Assembly (NCBI GenBank): GCA_019454225.1
Contig: CP075370.1
Coordinates: 3,219,649-3,283,648, forward strand
Reading direction: 5' to 3'
From: Paracoccaceae bacterium
GTDB taxonomy: Bacteria; Pseudomonadota; Alphaproteobacteria; Rhodobacterales; Rhodobacteraceae
Length of the DNA stretch: 64,000 nucleotides
The notes beneath the pieces were generated by a model. The model saw only the letters and a list, made by a program, of their open reading frames with translations. It ran no database searches and was not told where the DNA came from. Of this stretch, positions 25,995 through 36,437 are shown piece by piece. Numbering within the stretch: the stretch's first letter is position 1; each line of letters starts with the position of its first letter. The position numbers were made by a program, and so were the translations under genes.

Positions 25995-27014
25995 ATGCCC
26001 GCCCTGACCGAGCCCAAACTGATCTCCGGCAATGCCAACCTCTCGCTCGCGCGGTCGATCGCCCGGCGGATGTCGATGCACCGGGGCATGCAGGTCACCC
26101 TGGTCGATGCCCGGGTGGAGCGTTTCAACGATCAGGAGATCTTTGTCGAGGTGTTCGAGAACGTGCGGGGCGAGGACATGTATGTGATCCAGCCCACATC
26201 GAACCCGGCAAACGACAACCTGATGGAACTGCTGATCATGGTGGATGCGCTGCGCCGGTCGTCGGCGGCGCGGATCACTGCCGTGATCCCCTATTTCGGC
26301 TATGCGCGGCAGGACCGCCGCGCCAAGGCCCGCACCCCGATTTCCGCCAAGCTCGTGGCGAACCTGATCACCCAGGCCGGTGTCGACCGGGTGCTGACGC
26401 TCGACCTGCACGCGGCACAGATCCAGGGCTTCTTCGATCTGCCGGTGGACAACCTCTATGCCTCGCCGGTGTTCGCGCTCGACATCGAGCACAACTTCCG
26501 CGGCCGACTCGACGAACTGATGATCGTGTCGCCCGACGTGGGTGGCGTGGCGCGGGCCCGCGAGCTTGCCAAGCGGATCAACGCGCCCCTGTCGATCGTC
26601 GACAAGCGGCGGGAAAAGCCGGGCGAGGTGGCCGAGATGACGGTGATCGGCGACGTCCGGGGCAAGACCTGCATCATTGTTGACGACATCTGCGATACGG
26701 CCGGGACGCTGTGCAAGGCCGCCGAGGTGCTGGTCGAGAACGGCGCAACCGAAGTGCACAGCTACATCACGCACGGCGTCCTGTCCGGCCCGGCGGTCGA
26801 CCGGATCGGCAAGTCGGTGATGAAGTCGCTGGTGATCACCGACAGCATCGAACAGGGCGACCGGGTCCGGGCGGCCTCGAACATCCGCATCGTGCCGACC
26901 GCACCGATGTTCGCGCAGGCGATCCTGAACATCTGGAACGGCACCAGCGTCTCGTCGCTGTTCGAGACGGAAACGCTCGTGCCGATCTATGAAGGCATGT
27001 ACTCGCGCGGCTGA
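25995..27014 (+). CDS. prs: Ribose-phosphate pyrophosphokinase
   Basis: Makes PRPP from ribose 5-phosphate and ATP for nucleotide, His and Trp synthesis. 339 residues, class I: flexible-loop region [16 protein letters not shown], the PRPP-binding loop [11 protein letters not shown], and the pair of phosphoribosyltransferase-fold domains. ATG 25995 follows GGAG at about 8 bases; a longer reading from 25956 is rejected because the added residues do not fit the family. Confidence 0.97.
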   Translation: MPALTEPKLISGNANLSLARSIARRMSMHRGMQVTLVDARVERFNDQEIFVEVFENVRGEDMYVIQPTSNPANDNLMELLIMVDALRRSSAARITAVIPYFGYARQDRRAKARTPISAKLVANLITQAGVDRVLTLDLHAAQIQGFFDLPVDNLYASPVFALDIEHNFRGRLDELMIVSPDVGGVARARELAKRINAPLSIVDKRREKPGEVAEMTVIGDVRGKTCIIVDDICDTAGTLCKAAEVLVENGATEVHSYITHGVLSGPAVDRIGKSVMKSLVITDSIEQGDRVRAASNIRIVPTAPMFAQAILNIWNGTSVSSLFETETLVPIYEGMYSRG

Positions 27015-27035
27015 GCCTGGCCACCCGCAGGATTG

Positions 27036-27060
27036 CACGGGGGCAGCGGTCGCCCGTGCC
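27036..27060. terminator. Hairpin between convergent prs and yebC, weak terminator candidate
   Basis: GCACGGG (27036-27042) / CCCGTGC (27054-27060) with an 11-base loop, in the gap between two convergent genes. No T run on either side. Confidence 0.3.
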
Positions 27061-27085
27061 GCAGGGTGCCGCGCCCCGTGCGGGC

Positions 27086-27829
27086 TCAGGCCAGTTGCGC
27101 GGCGACCTCTTCCGGAACGTCGAAGTTCGCCGTCACCGTCTGCACGTCGTCATCCTCTTCCAGCGTGTCGATCAGCTTCATCAGCTTCTCGGCCGTTTCC
27201 AGATCGACATTGGTGCGGTTCTGCGGGCGCCAGATGAGCTTTGACTCGGTCGACTCGCCAAGCACCTTCTCCAGTTCCTCGGACACCTCTGACAGCGCCT
27301 CGACCGCGCAGTAGATCCAGTGGCCTTCCTCGTCGGATTCGACATCATCGGCCCCGGCCTCGATCGCGGCCATCATCACCGTGTCGGCGTCGCCCGCCTC
27401 GGACGGATAGGTGATCTCGCCCACGCGGTCGAACATGAAGCTGACCGATCCGGTGGTGCCCAGGTTGCCGCCATGCTTGGCAAAGTAGCTGCGCACGTTG
27501 GATGCGGTGCGGTTCAGGTTGTCGGTCATCGTCTCGACGATGATCGCGATGCCGTTGGGGCCATATCCTTCATAGCGGATTTCGCTGTAGTCCGCCGCAT
27601 CCCCGCCCAGCGACTTCTTGATCGCGCGCTCGATCACGTCCTTGGGCATCGACTGCGCCTTGGCGGCCTTCACGGCCAGGCGAAGGCGCGGGTTCTTGTC
27701 GGGATCGGGGTCGCCCATCTTGGCCGCGACGGTGATTTCCTTCGCCAGCTTCGAGAACATCTTGGAGCGCAGCTTGTCCTGCTTGCCCTTGCGATGCTGG
27801 ATGTTGGCCCATTTCGAATGGCCTGCCAT
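27086..27829 (-). CDS. YebC/PmpR/TACO1 family protein
   Basis: 247 residues, full length, starting with the family signature [18 protein letters not shown]. Members act as DNA-binding regulators or, as shown more recently for the family, help ribosomes at proline stretches. Next to prs in convergent orientation; no operon partner visible. Confidence 0.96.
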   Translation of the reverse strand: MAGHSKWANIQHRKGKQDKLRSKMFSKLAKEITVAAKMGDPDPDKNPRLRLAVKAAKAQSMPKDVIERAIKKSLGGDAADYSEIRYEGYGPNGIAIIVETMTDNLNRTASNVRSYFAKHGGNLGTTGSVSFMFDRVGEITYPSEAGDADTVMMAAIEAGADDVESDEEGHWIYCAVEALSEVSEELEKVLGESTESKLIWRPQNRTNVDLETAEKLMKLIDTLEEDDDVQTVTANFDVPEEVAAQLA

Positions 27830-27905
27830 GACCCGTCTCCGATCCGTCCCCTTGGGTGATGGCGGTCTCTACACCAGCCCCCCGCCGGGCCGCAACCCCG
27901 GCCCC

Positions 27906-29684
27906 CTAGAACGGGAAGAACAGCGGGATCAGCAGGCTCTGCGCCACCATCATCAGCACGTTCAGGGGCACCCCGATCCGCAGGAAATCGGCAAAGCGAT
28001 AGCCACCCGGGCCGTAGACCAGCGTATTGGTCTGGTATCCGATCGGTGTCGCGAAACTGGCCGAGGCGCCGAACATCACCGCCACCACCAGCGGCCGATA
28101 GTCGATGCCAAGGCTCGCCGCCAGGCCGATGGCGATCGGCGTCATGATCACCGCAACCGCGTTGTTCGACACGATCTCGGTCAGTATCGAGGTCAGCGCA
28201 TAGACCACGAAGATCAGCAGATAGGGCGGCAGACCCTGCAGCCAGGGCGCAATCCGGTCCACGACCAGCTGCACCGCGCCCGAATGGTCCAGCCCCGCCC
28301 CGACCGCCAGCATCCCGAAGATCAGCGCCAGAAGCCGCCCCTCGATGAAGCCGAAGGCCTCGTCGGCGTCGATGCAGCGCGTCACCAGAACGATGGCAAC
28401 GCCGAGCAGCGACAGCACCACGATGGGCGCGATGTTGAGCGCCGACAGCACGACGATGGCCACCAGGACGCCAACGGCAAGCGGCGCATGGCGGCGCCGG
28501 AACGGGCGTTCCGACGGTTTCGAGATGTCGACCATGTCCATGTCGGCGGCCAGCCGCTGGATGTCGCCCGGCGCCCCTTCGAGAAGCAGCGTGTCGCCGA
28601 CCTGAACAACCAGATCGTCCAGCTGCCGCCCGATGTTCTGGTTCCGGCGATGCACCGCCAGCGGATAGACGCCATAGCGCCGGCGCAGGCGCATCGACCC
28701 CAGCGACCGCCCGACCATGTGGCAGCCCGGCGTGATCAGCACCTCGACCGTCGTGGTCTGCACGGATGACAGCTTGTCCACCAGCCGCAGGTCGCGGGAT
28801 TGCTGCAGGGCCAGAACCTCGGACATCGGCGTGCGCAGCACCACGCGGTCGCCCGCCTCCAGCACCACGTCGGAGAGGTTGCGGCGCAAAGAGGCATCCC
28901 CCCGCAGCACATCGATCACCCGGCAGTTGTCGCGCTTGAAAAGGTCCACCTCCTCGACACGCCGCCCCACCAGGGCCGACCCCTCGGGCAACGCGACCTC
29001 GGTGAAGAACTTCATCCGGGCGCGGTCGCCCAGCAGCATGCCCATGCTGTCGCGGTCCGGCAACAGGCGGCGCGCGAAGAGCCACAGATAGACGATGCCG
29101 ATCGCCGATGCGGCGATCCCCAGCGGCGTGATGTCGAAGATGCCAAAGGGGGCAAGCCCCCGGTCGCGCACCACCCCGTCGACCAGAAGGTTGGTCGAGG
29201 TGCCGATCAGCGTGACCGTGCCGCCGAAGATCGCAAGATAGCTGAGCGGTATCATCACCTTCGAGGCAGAGACCTGCAGTTGCCGCGCAAGCTGCATGAA
29301 GACCGGGATCATCACCACCACGATGGGCGTGTTGTTCATGAAGGCCGACATGGCGACGATGCCCATGGTCAGCACCGCCAGCGTCACCACCGCGTTGCGT
29401 TCGACATTGCGCATCGCGACAGCCGTGACCCAGTCAAGCGCCCCGGTGCGGACAAGCGCGCCGACAATCATGAACATCGCGGCAATGGTCCACGGGGCAT
29501 GGTTTGCGAACACCCGCAGCGCGTCACCCTGCGGCAGGATGCCCAGCACCAGCATCACCGCGGCGCCACCAATGGCGGTGACCTCGGGCGGGAACACCTC
29601 GCGCACGAAAAGCGCGAGCATCCCCAGCACGATCACCAGCGCGCCCCAGGCCTGCGCGGTTTCGGAAAGCTCCACACCGAACAT
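27906..29684 (-). CDS. SLC13/CitMHS-type anion transporter with two RCK_C (TrkA-C) domains
   Basis: 592-residue membrane protein. About 5-6 transmembrane segments precede and follow a cytosolic middle (about 200-370) with two TrkA-C-like domains, e.g. the strand set around DRVVLRTPMSEVLAL and DTLLLEGAPGDIQRL. Conserved ion-transporter motifs NNTPIVVVMIPV and SNNAVAVIMTPIAIGL fill the two hairpin regions. Family members carry sulfate, dicarboxylates or other anions with Na+; the solute is not predictable. Confidence 0.9.
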   Translation of the reverse strand: MFGVELSETAQAWGALVIVLGMLALFVREVFPPEVTAIGGAAVMLVLGILPQGDALRVFANHAPWTIAAMFMIVGALVRTGALDWVTAVAMRNVERNAVVTLAVLTMGIVAMSAFMNNTPIVVVMIPVFMQLARQLQVSASKVMIPLSYLAIFGGTVTLIGTSTNLLVDGVVRDRGLAPFGIFDITPLGIAASAIGIVYLWLFARRLLPDRDSMGMLLGDRARMKFFTEVALPEGSALVGRRVEEVDLFKRDNCRVIDVLRGDASLRRNLSDVVLEAGDRVVLRTPMSEVLALQQSRDLRLVDKLSSVQTTTVEVLITPGCHMVGRSLGSMRLRRRYGVYPLAVHRRNQNIGRQLDDLVVQVGDTLLLEGAPGDIQRLAADMDMVDISKPSERPFRRRHAPLAVGVLVAIVVLSALNIAPIVVLSLLGVAIVLVTRCIDADEAFGFIEGRLLALIFGMLAVGAGLDHSGAVQLVVDRIAPWLQGLPPYLLIFVVYALTSILTEIVSNNAVAVIMTPIAIGLAASLGIDYRPLVVAVMFGASASFATPIGYQTNTLVYGPGGYRFADFLRIGVPLNVLMMVAQSLLIPLFFPF

Positions 29685-29732
29685 CGCGTCCCCCGTTTGC
29701 GGTGCCTCTTCGTAACGCTGCGGTGCAGCTTG

Positions 29733-30617
29733 TCAAATGGCCTGTACGCTTCGCGGTCGCGGCATGACCAGCGCGAGACCGCCAAGCATCACCAGAAGCG
29801 CCGCCCAGACAAGCGGCGAGAACCGTTCCCCCAGAAGCACCATCGCCCAGATCACACCAGACCCCGTGACGATGTAGGACACCTGCGCCGCGAACACGGC
29901 ACCCGCGCGCGCGGCAAGCCAGACATAGGCGGCATAGGCAAAGGCATGGGCGACGGATGACAGCGCCAGCGCTCCCTCGGCCCGCCCCCAGGCCGCAAGC
30001 GGGTTGATCCACTGGCCGGTGCCAAGCGTCACCGGAAGGATCATCACCGCCCCGATGGCCGATACCAGGCACATCGCCTGCACCGCCGTCATGCCCGGCG
30101 TGCCCATCCGCGCGACGACGTTGCCCTCGACCGCATAGAAAAGCGGCCCGATCAGCGCCAGCGGAATGAAGGCCACCATCGCGGCGTCGGGCAGGCTGGC
30201 ACCGGGCAGCGCGATCAGCGCGACCCCGGTGATGCCGCAGGCCAGCCCGACGATGCGCGGCAGGCTGGGCCGGTCCATCCCCAGCGCAACCGCCATGGGG
30301 AAGGCGATGATCGGCACGGTCGCGATCAGGATCGACATGATTCCGGCAGGCAGGCGTTCGATCGACAGGTAGAAGGTGGTGTTGGGGACCAGCGTGCCGA
30401 TCACCGCAATCAGCACGGCCCAAAGCACCTGGCGCCGCCCCGGCACGAACCGCCCCGCGAAGGGGGCGAGGACAAGCGCGCCGATCACCATCTGCCAGAA
30501 GATCAGCCCGAACGGCCCATGCCCGGTGGACACCGCGATCTTGCCAAGGGTCTGCGTGGACCCCCAGGCAAGCCCGGTGGACAACAGGATGCCCAGATAG
30601 AGCAGACGCTGGTTCAG
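29733..30617 (-). CDS. DMT/EamA family transporter, probable CTG start
   Basis: Ten-segment inner-membrane permease of the drug/metabolite superfamily with two EamA repeats; the solute is unknown. The usual start codons give only a TTG at 30584 that cuts the first helix. In frame upstream, CTG 30617 is preceded by GGAGG at 7 bases and yields LNQRLLYLGILLSTGLAW, a normal N-terminus. The CTG overlaps the TGA of the upstream phosphatase gene (C-TGA). With this start it has 294 residues. Confidence 0.8.
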   Translation of the reverse strand: MNQRLLYLGILLSTGLAWGSTQTLGKIAVSTGHGPFGLIFWQMVIGALVLAPFAGRFVPGRRQVLWAVLIAVIGTLVPNTTFYLSIERLPAGIMSILIATVPIIAFPMAVALGMDRPSLPRIVGLACGITGVALIALPGASLPDAAMVAFIPLALIGPLFYAVEGNVVARMGTPGMTAVQAMCLVSAIGAVMILPVTLGTGQWINPLAAWGRAEGALALSSVAHAFAYAAYVWLAARAGAVFAAQVSYIVTGSGVIWAMVLLGERFSPLVWAALLVMLGGLALVMPRPRSVQAI

Positions 30618-31426
30618 GGCGTGGCCTCCGCCAGGCGCCCGCCGATCCGCACGGGAACAACCCGCACCGCACGGCCCGTCGCATCCTCGGTTTCGATGTA
30701 CACGCCCGACAGCGTGGCCTCGCCTGCCGCCGGCTCGAACCGGCCCTTCGTCATGCCGGTGATGAAGCGGCGCATCGGTTCCTCGCGGTTCATGCCGATC
30801 ACCGACAGATAGTCACCGCACATCCCCGCATCCGACAGATAGGCGGTGCCACCCGGCAGGATCTGGGCATCCGCCGTGGGCACATGGGTATGGGTGCCAA
30901 CCACAAGGCTCGCCCGGCCGTCGCACCAATGGCCCATCGCCATCTTCTCGCTCGTCGCCTCGGCATGGATGTCGACAAGGGCCGCCTGCACCATCCCGCC
31001 GCGCGGATGGGCGCGCAGCACCGCATCGACGGCCGAGAAGGGATCGTCAAAGGGCCGTTTCATGAACACCTGCCCCAGAACCTGCGTGACCAGCACCTTC
31101 CGCCCGCCCGCCGCCGGAAAGACCCGTGCCCCCTTGCCCGGCGCCAGCCGCGCATAGTTCAGCGGGCGGACGATGCGCGGCTCGGTCTCGATGAACGACT
31201 CCATGTCCCGCTGGTCGAAGGCATGATCGCCCAGTGTCAGGCAGTCCGCACCCGCCGCCAGCAGTGTCTTGGCGTGGTCCGGTGTCAGCCCGGCGCCCGA
31301 GGACGCGTTCTCGCCGTTGACCACCACGAAGTCCAAGGCCCAGTCCCGGCGCAGCGCGGGCAGGCGGGCGGCCACCGCCGACCGGCCGGACCGGCCCATG
31401 ACATCGCCCAGAAAGAGGATACGCAT
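30614..31426 (-). CDS. TIGR00282 family metallophosphoesterase (YmdB-like)
   Basis: 270 residues. Metal-ligand motifs: GDVMGRSGR near residue 7, VNGENASSGAG, GDHAFDQ, DIHAEATSEK and GTHTHVPTAD. Relatives such as Bacillus YmdB hydrolyse 2',3'-cyclic nucleotides and act in RNA or signalling processes. The asparagine of the GNH motif common in this fold is D here. Its stop overlaps the start of the DMT transporter, and it diverges from the helicase gene. Confidence 0.9.
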   Translation of the reverse strand: MRILFLGDVMGRSGRSAVAARLPALRRDWALDFVVVNGENASSGAGLTPDHAKTLLAAGADCLTLGDHAFDQRDMESFIETEPRIVRPLNYARLAPGKGARVFPAAGGRKVLVTQVLGQVFMKRPFDDPFSAVDAVLRAHPRGGMVQAALVDIHAEATSEKMAMGHWCDGRASLVVGTHTHVPTADAQILPGGTAYLSDAGMCGDYLSVIGMNREEPMRRFITGMTKGRFEPAAGEATLSGVYIETEDATGRAVRVVPVRIGGRLAEATP

Positions 31427-31537
31427 GGCGCGAGCGTTACGGGCAGTGCATGGCAAGGGCAAGAGCGCGCGCAACAGGCCCCGCATAATCTGCGGCAGCC
31501 CTTGGAAGCCCGGGCCGGCCGCCCTAGCATCCCTGTC

Positions 31538-33934
31538 ATGAGTGCCGATCCGACCGCCCCGCTTGCCGCCTGGTTCGCCGCGAACGGCTGGACGCTGCAT
31601 CCGCATCAGAGGGCGATGATGGACCGCGCGGGCGACCCCGCGACGCTGTTGGTCGCGCCGACGGGCGGCGGCAAGACACTTGCCGGTTTCCTGCCGACTC
31701 TGACCGAACTTGGCCCGAATCCGGGGCCTGGGTTGCACACACTCTACATATCCCCATTGAAGGCGCTGACGGCCGACATCCGGCGGAACCTCCGCCGGCC
31801 GGTCGAGGGCGCGGGCCTCGCGATCCGCATCGAGGACCGCACCGGCGATACCGGATACACGCAGCGCCGCCGCCAGCGGGCCGATCCGCCGCATATCCTG
31901 CTGACCACGCCCGAGAGCCTTGCGCTGCTCTTGTCCTACGAGGATGCGCCGCGCATCTTCGCGGGGCTGCGGCGCGTCGTCGTGGATGAGGTGCATGCGC
32001 TGGCCGAATCGAAACGCGGCGACCAGCTGATGCTGCTGCTTGCCCGGCTTTCCGGTCTGGCACCGGGCCTGCGCCGTGTGGCGCTGTCGGCGACGGTGGA
32101 AGATCCGGCGGCGCTTGCGGCCTGGGTGTCGCCCGGCTGCGCCGTGCTGATCGCCGATCCCGGCACGCCCCCCGACATCGCCATGCTGGATGCCGGCAGC
32201 CCGCCGCCCTGGGCGGGCGGCGGCGGCCGCCACGCGATCGCCGCCATCCTCGATCAGGTCCGGGCGCACCGCACGACACTGATCTTCCACAACACGCGCG
32301 CCCAGGCCGAACTGTTCTTCCGCGACCTATGGCTGGCGAACGAGGACGCGCTGCCGATCGGCATCCATCACGGCAGCCTGTCGCGCGAGGCGCGCGAGCG
32401 GGTCGAGGCGGCGATGGCAGCGGGCACCCTGCGCGCCGTGGTCTGCACGGGGTCGCTGGATCTGGGGATCGACTGGGGTGACGTGGACCTTGTCATCCAG
32501 GTCGGCGCGCCGAAGAACGTCAAGCGGCTGGTGCAGCGGATCGGGCGGGCCAACCATCGCTGGAACGCCCCGTCAAAGGCCCGCATCCTGCCCGCGAACC
32601 GGTGGGAGGTGGTCGAATGCCAGGCCGCGCTCGATGCGGTGCGGGCCGGCACGCTGGATGGCGAGCCGCGCGGACGCGGCCCGCGCGACGTGCTGTGCCA
32701 GCACATCCTGCTGACCGCCTGTGCCGGACCCTTCGACGCCGATGCGCTGTTTGCCGAAGTTGTCCGGGCCGGGCCCTATGCGGATCTGACACGCGGCGAG
32801 TTCGATGCCTGCCTCGATTTCGCGGCCACCGGCGGCTATGCGCTGCGTGCCTATGACCGCTGGCAACGCCTGATGCTGCGCGATGGCCGCTGGTCGCTGC
32901 GCGATCCGCGCGCCGCCGCCGCGATCCGCCAGAACCTGGGCACCATCATGGACATCGAGACGCTGAAGGTGCGCATGCGGGGCAGCGCGGGCGGAATGCC
33001 GCTGGGCGAGGTCGAGGAGAGCTTTGCCTCGACCCTGACCCCCGGCGATACCTTCCTGATCGGCGGGCAGGTGGTGCGCTACGAGGGCCTGCGCGAGATG
33101 ACGGTGGAGGTGACCCGAAGCCCCGGCCGCGATCCGAAGGTGGCCGTGTTCAACGGGACGAAGTTCGCCACCTCGACCCTGCTGACCGACCGCATCCTCG
33201 ACATGCTGGCGCAGGAGGCCTGGCCTGACCTGCCCGACCACACCGCGGCCTGGCTGGCCCTGCAGCGCGAGGTGTCGCGGCTGCCGGCGCGCGACCGCCT
33301 GCTGGTGGAGAGCTTTCCCCATGACGGGCGCGAACACCTGTGCGTCTACGGCTTCGCCGGGCGGAACGGCCAGCAGACGCTGGGGTTGCTGCTGACCAAG
33401 CGGATGGAGGAAGAAGGCCTGGCCCCGATGGGATTCGTCGCCACCGACTATGCGACGCTGATCTGGGGGCTGGAGCCGGTGCTCGACCCGCTGCCGCTGT
33501 TCGACGCCGACCGCCTGCGCGCCGGGCTGGAGACCTGGCTGGCGGGCAATGCGGTGATGAAGCGCACCTTCCGCGCCGTGGCGATCGTGGCGGGGCTGAT
33601 CGAACGCAGCCACCAGGGCCGCCGCAAGACCGGTCGGCAGGCCACCTTCTCGTCGGACATCCTGTATGACACGCTGCGCCGCCACGACCCCGGCCATCTT
33701 CTGTTGCAGATCACACGGGAGGAGGCCGAGCGCGGGCTGGTCGACTTTGGCCGGATCGAGGCGATGCTGGCGCGGGTGGCGGGGCGGATCGACACGCTGC
33801 GGCTGGGCCGGGTCACGCCGCTGGCGGCGCCGCTGTTCCTGGAACCCGGGCGCATCCCGGTGCATGGCGAGGGGCGCGCGCGCATGATGGCACAGGCGGC
33901 AGCCCGACTGATGGCAGAGGCCGGGCTCGCTTGA
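31538..33934 (+). CDS. Lhr-type DEAD/DEAH helicase, ligase-associated type
   Basis: 798-residue superfamily 2 DNA helicase. Walker A PTGGGKT near residue 43, DEVH box [10 protein letters not shown], motif III LSATVED, and motif [11 protein letters not shown], then a winged helix and the Lhr-specific C-terminal region. The size and layout fit the helicase of the ligase-associated DNA repair set (ATP-dependent ligase, exonuclease, PdeM phosphoesterase), but none of these is adjacent. ATG 31538 is used; the frame extends upstream only across the antisense of the phosphatase gene. Confidence 0.9.
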   Translation: MSADPTAPLAAWFAANGWTLHPHQRAMMDRAGDPATLLVAPTGGGKTLAGFLPTLTELGPNPGPGLHTLYISPLKALTADIRRNLRRPVEGAGLAIRIEDRTGDTGYTQRRRQRADPPHILLTTPESLALLLSYEDAPRIFAGLRRVVVDEVHALAESKRGDQLMLLLARLSGLAPGLRRVALSATVEDPAALAAWVSPGCAVLIADPGTPPDIAMLDAGSPPPWAGGGGRHAIAAILDQVRAHRTTLIFHNTRAQAELFFRDLWLANEDALPIGIHHGSLSREARERVEAAMAAGTLRAVVCTGSLDLGIDWGDVDLVIQVGAPKNVKRLVQRIGRANHRWNAPSKARILPANRWEVVECQAALDAVRAGTLDGEPRGRGPRDVLCQHILLTACAGPFDADALFAEVVRAGPYADLTRGEFDACLDFAATGGYALRAYDRWQRLMLRDGRWSLRDPRAAAAIRQNLGTIMDIETLKVRMRGSAGGMPLGEVEESFASTLTPGDTFLIGGQVVRYEGLREMTVEVTRSPGRDPKVAVFNGTKFATSTLLTDRILDMLAQEAWPDLPDHTAAWLALQREVSRLPARDRLLVESFPHDGREHLCVYGFAGRNGQQTLGLLLTKRMEEEGLAPMGFVATDYATLIWGLEPVLDPLPLFDADRLRAGLETWLAGNAVMKRTFRAVAIVAGLIERSHQGRRKTGRQATFSSDILYDTLRRHDPGHLLLQITREEAERGLVDFGRIEAMLARVAGRIDTLRLGRVTPLAAPLFLEPGRIPVHGEGRARMMAQAAARLMAEAGLA

Positions 33935-33983
33935 CCTTCGCCCGCGCCCGGCCCACCAAGGCGGGGCAAGGGCGGAGGCGGGC

Positions 33984-34973
33984 ATGGCGCGGCGGGCATT
34001 GGTGACGGGATCGGCGGGCTTCATCGGCTATCACCTGTGCCGCCGCCTGCTGGCCGAGGGTTGGCTGGTCACCGGACTGGATGCGATGACCCCCTACTAC
34101 GATGTCACCCTGAAGGAGCGGCGGCACGCGATGCTGATGCAGTCGCCGGGCTTCCGCGCGGTGGCGGGGCGGGTCGAGGAACCCGGGATGGTGGCGGACC
34201 TGGCCGAGGGGGCGGATGCGGTGATCCACCTCGCCGCGCAGGCCGGGGTCCGGTATTCGATCGAGGCGCCACGCAGCTATGTCGAGGCGAACCTCGCGGG
34301 AACCTTCGAGGTGCTGGAGGCGGCGCGGGGAACGCGGCCCGGGCATCTGCTGATCGCCTCGACCAGTTCGGTCTATGGCGCCAACCCGGTCATGCCCTAT
34401 GCCGAGGATCACCGGGCCGACCATCCGATGAGCTTCTATGCCGCCACCAAGAAGGCGGGCGAGGCGATGGCGCATTCCTATGCCCACCTCTACGGCCTGC
34501 CCTGCACGCTGTTCCGGTTCTTCACCGTCTACGGTCCCTGGGGGCGGCCGGACATGGCGCTGTTCAAGTTCACCCGCGCCATCCTGTCGGGCGAACCCAT
34601 CGAGATCTACAACCACGGCGAAATGCGGCGCGACTTTACCTATGTGGACGATCTGGTGGAGGGGATCGTGCGGCTGATCGGCTGCCCGCCGGACACCGGT
34701 GGAACCGGCGCATCGCCGGTGGCACCGTGGCGGGTGGTCAACATCGGGAACGGCGCGCCGGTGGGACTGATGGATTTCGTGGCGGCGATCGAGGCGGCGA
34801 CGGGGCGGGTTGCCGAAAAGCGGTTCCTGCCGATGCAGCCGGGCGATGTTCCGGCGACCTGGGCCGATGCCGGGCTGATCGAGGCGGTTACGGGGGCACC
34901 CCTGCCCCGCACCGACATCGGTGAGGGCGTGGCGCGGTTCGTCGCGTGGTACCGGGATTACTACCGGGTGTGA
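33984..34973 (+). CDS. NAD-dependent epimerase/dehydratase, UDP-glucuronate 4-epimerase-like
   Basis: 329-residue extended short-chain dehydrogenase. NAD motif GSAGFIG, then [14 protein letters not shown], catalytic STSSVYG and YAATKKAGE (Tyr-x3-Lys), and the substrate-loop [15 protein letters not shown], which is characteristic of UDP-glucuronate epimerases (GAE/LspL group). Likely makes UDP-galacturonate for surface polysaccharide. It stands alone here, so the end product is unknown. Confidence 0.88.
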   Translation: MARRALVTGSAGFIGYHLCRRLLAEGWLVTGLDAMTPYYDVTLKERRHAMLMQSPGFRAVAGRVEEPGMVADLAEGADAVIHLAAQAGVRYSIEAPRSYVEANLAGTFEVLEAARGTRPGHLLIASTSSVYGANPVMPYAEDHRADHPMSFYAATKKAGEAMAHSYAHLYGLPCTLFRFFTVYGPWGRPDMALFKFTRAILSGEPIEIYNHGEMRRDFTYVDDLVEGIVRLIGCPPDTGGTGASPVAPWRVVNIGNGAPVGLMDFVAAIEAATGRVAEKRFLPMQPGDVPATWADAGLIEAVTGAPLPRTDIGEGVARFVAWYRDYYRV

Positions 34974-35073
34974 GGTTCGCGGGCGTCCCACCGTGGGACG
35001 CTTTCTGGAGCCAATGGAATCAATGGCTTGGCTTCGCGCGTTAACCGTTTCTTAGGAAACGCCCGCCGCGCCG

Positions 35074-35889
35074 TCAGCCAAAGACCGCCGGATCGGGCCC
35101 GGTGCGCTCGCCCGCGTCGAGCCCGGCCATCGCCGCCATCTCGTCGGGGTCGAGCGGATCGGCCCCGAGAACGGCGAGGTTCTGCGCCAGCCCCTCGGCC
35201 CGGGTCGAGCGCGGGATGACCGAAACCCCGAGATCGAGGTGCCATCGCAGGATCGCCTGGGCGGGCGAGATGCCGCGCCGCTCCGCAATCGCGCGGACGG
35301 GGGCGGCCTCGAACGCGCCGCCGCGCCCCAGCGGTGTCCAGCTTTGGGTGATCACGCCGCGTTCCGCATGGGCAGCGCGCAGCGCGGCCTGTTGCAGGCG
35401 CGGATGCAGTTCGATCTGGTTCAGGACCGGCATCACGCCGGTTTCCGCCATCAGGCGGTCGATCTGGACGGCATCGAAATTCGAGACGCCGATCGAGGTG
35501 ACCGCGCCCTCGGACCGCAGGTCGATCAGCGCACGCCAGGTTTCGACATAGCGGTCCTGCCCCGGGCAGGGCCAGTGGATCAGCACGAGGTCGAGCCGGT
35601 CGAGCCGCAGCCGGTCGAGGCTTTCGCCGACGGCGGCGCGGGTGCTGTCGCGGCCCTGCCGGTCGTTCCAGACCTTCGTCGTGACGAATACCTGATCGCG
35701 CGGCAGGCCCGAGGCGGCGATGCCCTGCCCCATGCCGACCTCGTTGCCGTAGATCGCCGCGCCGTCGACCAGCCGGTACCCCTGCGACAGCGCGGTTTCA
35801 GTGATGCGCGCGGCATCGGCCACCTGCCACAGGCCGAAGCCGAGTTGCGGAATGGCGTGCCCGTCGAGAAGGCGAAGGGTCGGGGACAT
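35074..35889 (-). CDS. Aldo/keto reductase
   Basis: 271-residue (beta/alpha)8 NADPH oxidoreductase of the AKR5-like (2,5-diketogluconate reductase) group. The catalytic tetrad is seen: Asp in RLVDGAAIYGNE together with its Tyr, Lys in TTKVWND, and His in LIHWPCPG. The cofactor-binding end SVIPRSTRAEGLAQNL is present. ATG 35889 follows GGAGCC. Natural substrate unknown. Confidence 0.93.
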   Translation of the reverse strand: MSPTLRLLDGHAIPQLGFGLWQVADAARITETALSQGYRLVDGAAIYGNEVGMGQGIAASGLPRDQVFVTTKVWNDRQGRDSTRAAVGESLDRLRLDRLDLVLIHWPCPGQDRYVETWRALIDLRSEGAVTSIGVSNFDAVQIDRLMAETGVMPVLNQIELHPRLQQAALRAAHAERGVITQSWTPLGRGGAFEAAPVRAIAERRGISPAQAILRWHLDLGVSVIPRSTRAEGLAQNLAVLGADPLDPDEMAAMAGLDAGERTGPDPAVFG

Positions 35890-36028
35890 GGCGGGGCTCC
35901 TGCTGGATCGCGGCAAACTGGCACGAATCCGGCGCACTGGAAACCGCCGTGCTGACCTGGATCAAGGAGAGCGGCCGGGGATGGGCGCAGGATCGCCGGA
36001 GCGGGGGCGGCAGGCAGGGGATGGCAGG

Positions 36029-36433
36029 ATGCGCGGCATCATCGGATTGGCAGCGGGCGCCGCAATGGCCGCAGGGGCGGCGGCGGCGCAGGATGCCGCA
36101 CGGGGCGAAGAGACCTACCACCGCTATTGTGCGGTGTGCCACGGCATCGACGCGACAGGCGCGGGGCCGATGGCGCCGATCCTGACCATCCAGCCGACCG
36201 ACCTGACGCGGCTTGCCGTGACGGCGGGCGGCGTGTTTCCGATGCTGCGGGCCGCAAGCCGGATCGACGGGCGCGACCCGCTGGTCGCGCATGGCAGCCC
36301 GATGCCCGTCTATGGCGGGTTCTTCGAGGGCAGGCAGGTCAGCGTGAAACTGCCCGATGGCCAGCCGATGATGGTGACCGAGACGGTGGCGGACCTGCTG
36401 GCCTGGCTGCAGACCATCCAGCGGACCGACTGA
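36029..36433 (+). CDS. Exported mono-haem c-type cytochrome
   Basis: 134 residues with a signal peptide (about 1-20, AAAA-QDA) and a single haem attachment site C34-A-V-C37-H38. M92 in GSPMPVYGG is the likely axial methionine. A periplasmic electron carrier; the partner is not in sight, as the neighbours are an aldo/keto reductase and a hydroxyacid dehydrogenase with no respiratory complex. ATG 36029 follows GGGG with fair spacing. Confidence 0.88.
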   Translation: MRGIIGLAAGAAMAAGAAAAQDAARGEETYHRYCAVCHGIDATGAGPMAPILTIQPTDLTRLAVTAGGVFPMLRAASRIDGRDPLVAHGSPMPVYGGFFEGRQVSVKLPDGQPMMVTETVADLLAWLQTIQRTD

Positions 36434-36437
36434 CCCG

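Noticed and set aside
27670..29085. Minus-strand frame over yebC and the SLC13-type gene (471 aa)
   Set aside because: It spans two real genes in a shadow frame and has Ala/Gly/Arg composition without domains.
30884..31537. N-terminal extension of the Lhr-like helicase (to 1016 aa)
   Set aside because: The extension is antisense to the phosphatase gene; the helicase family starts near ATG 31538.
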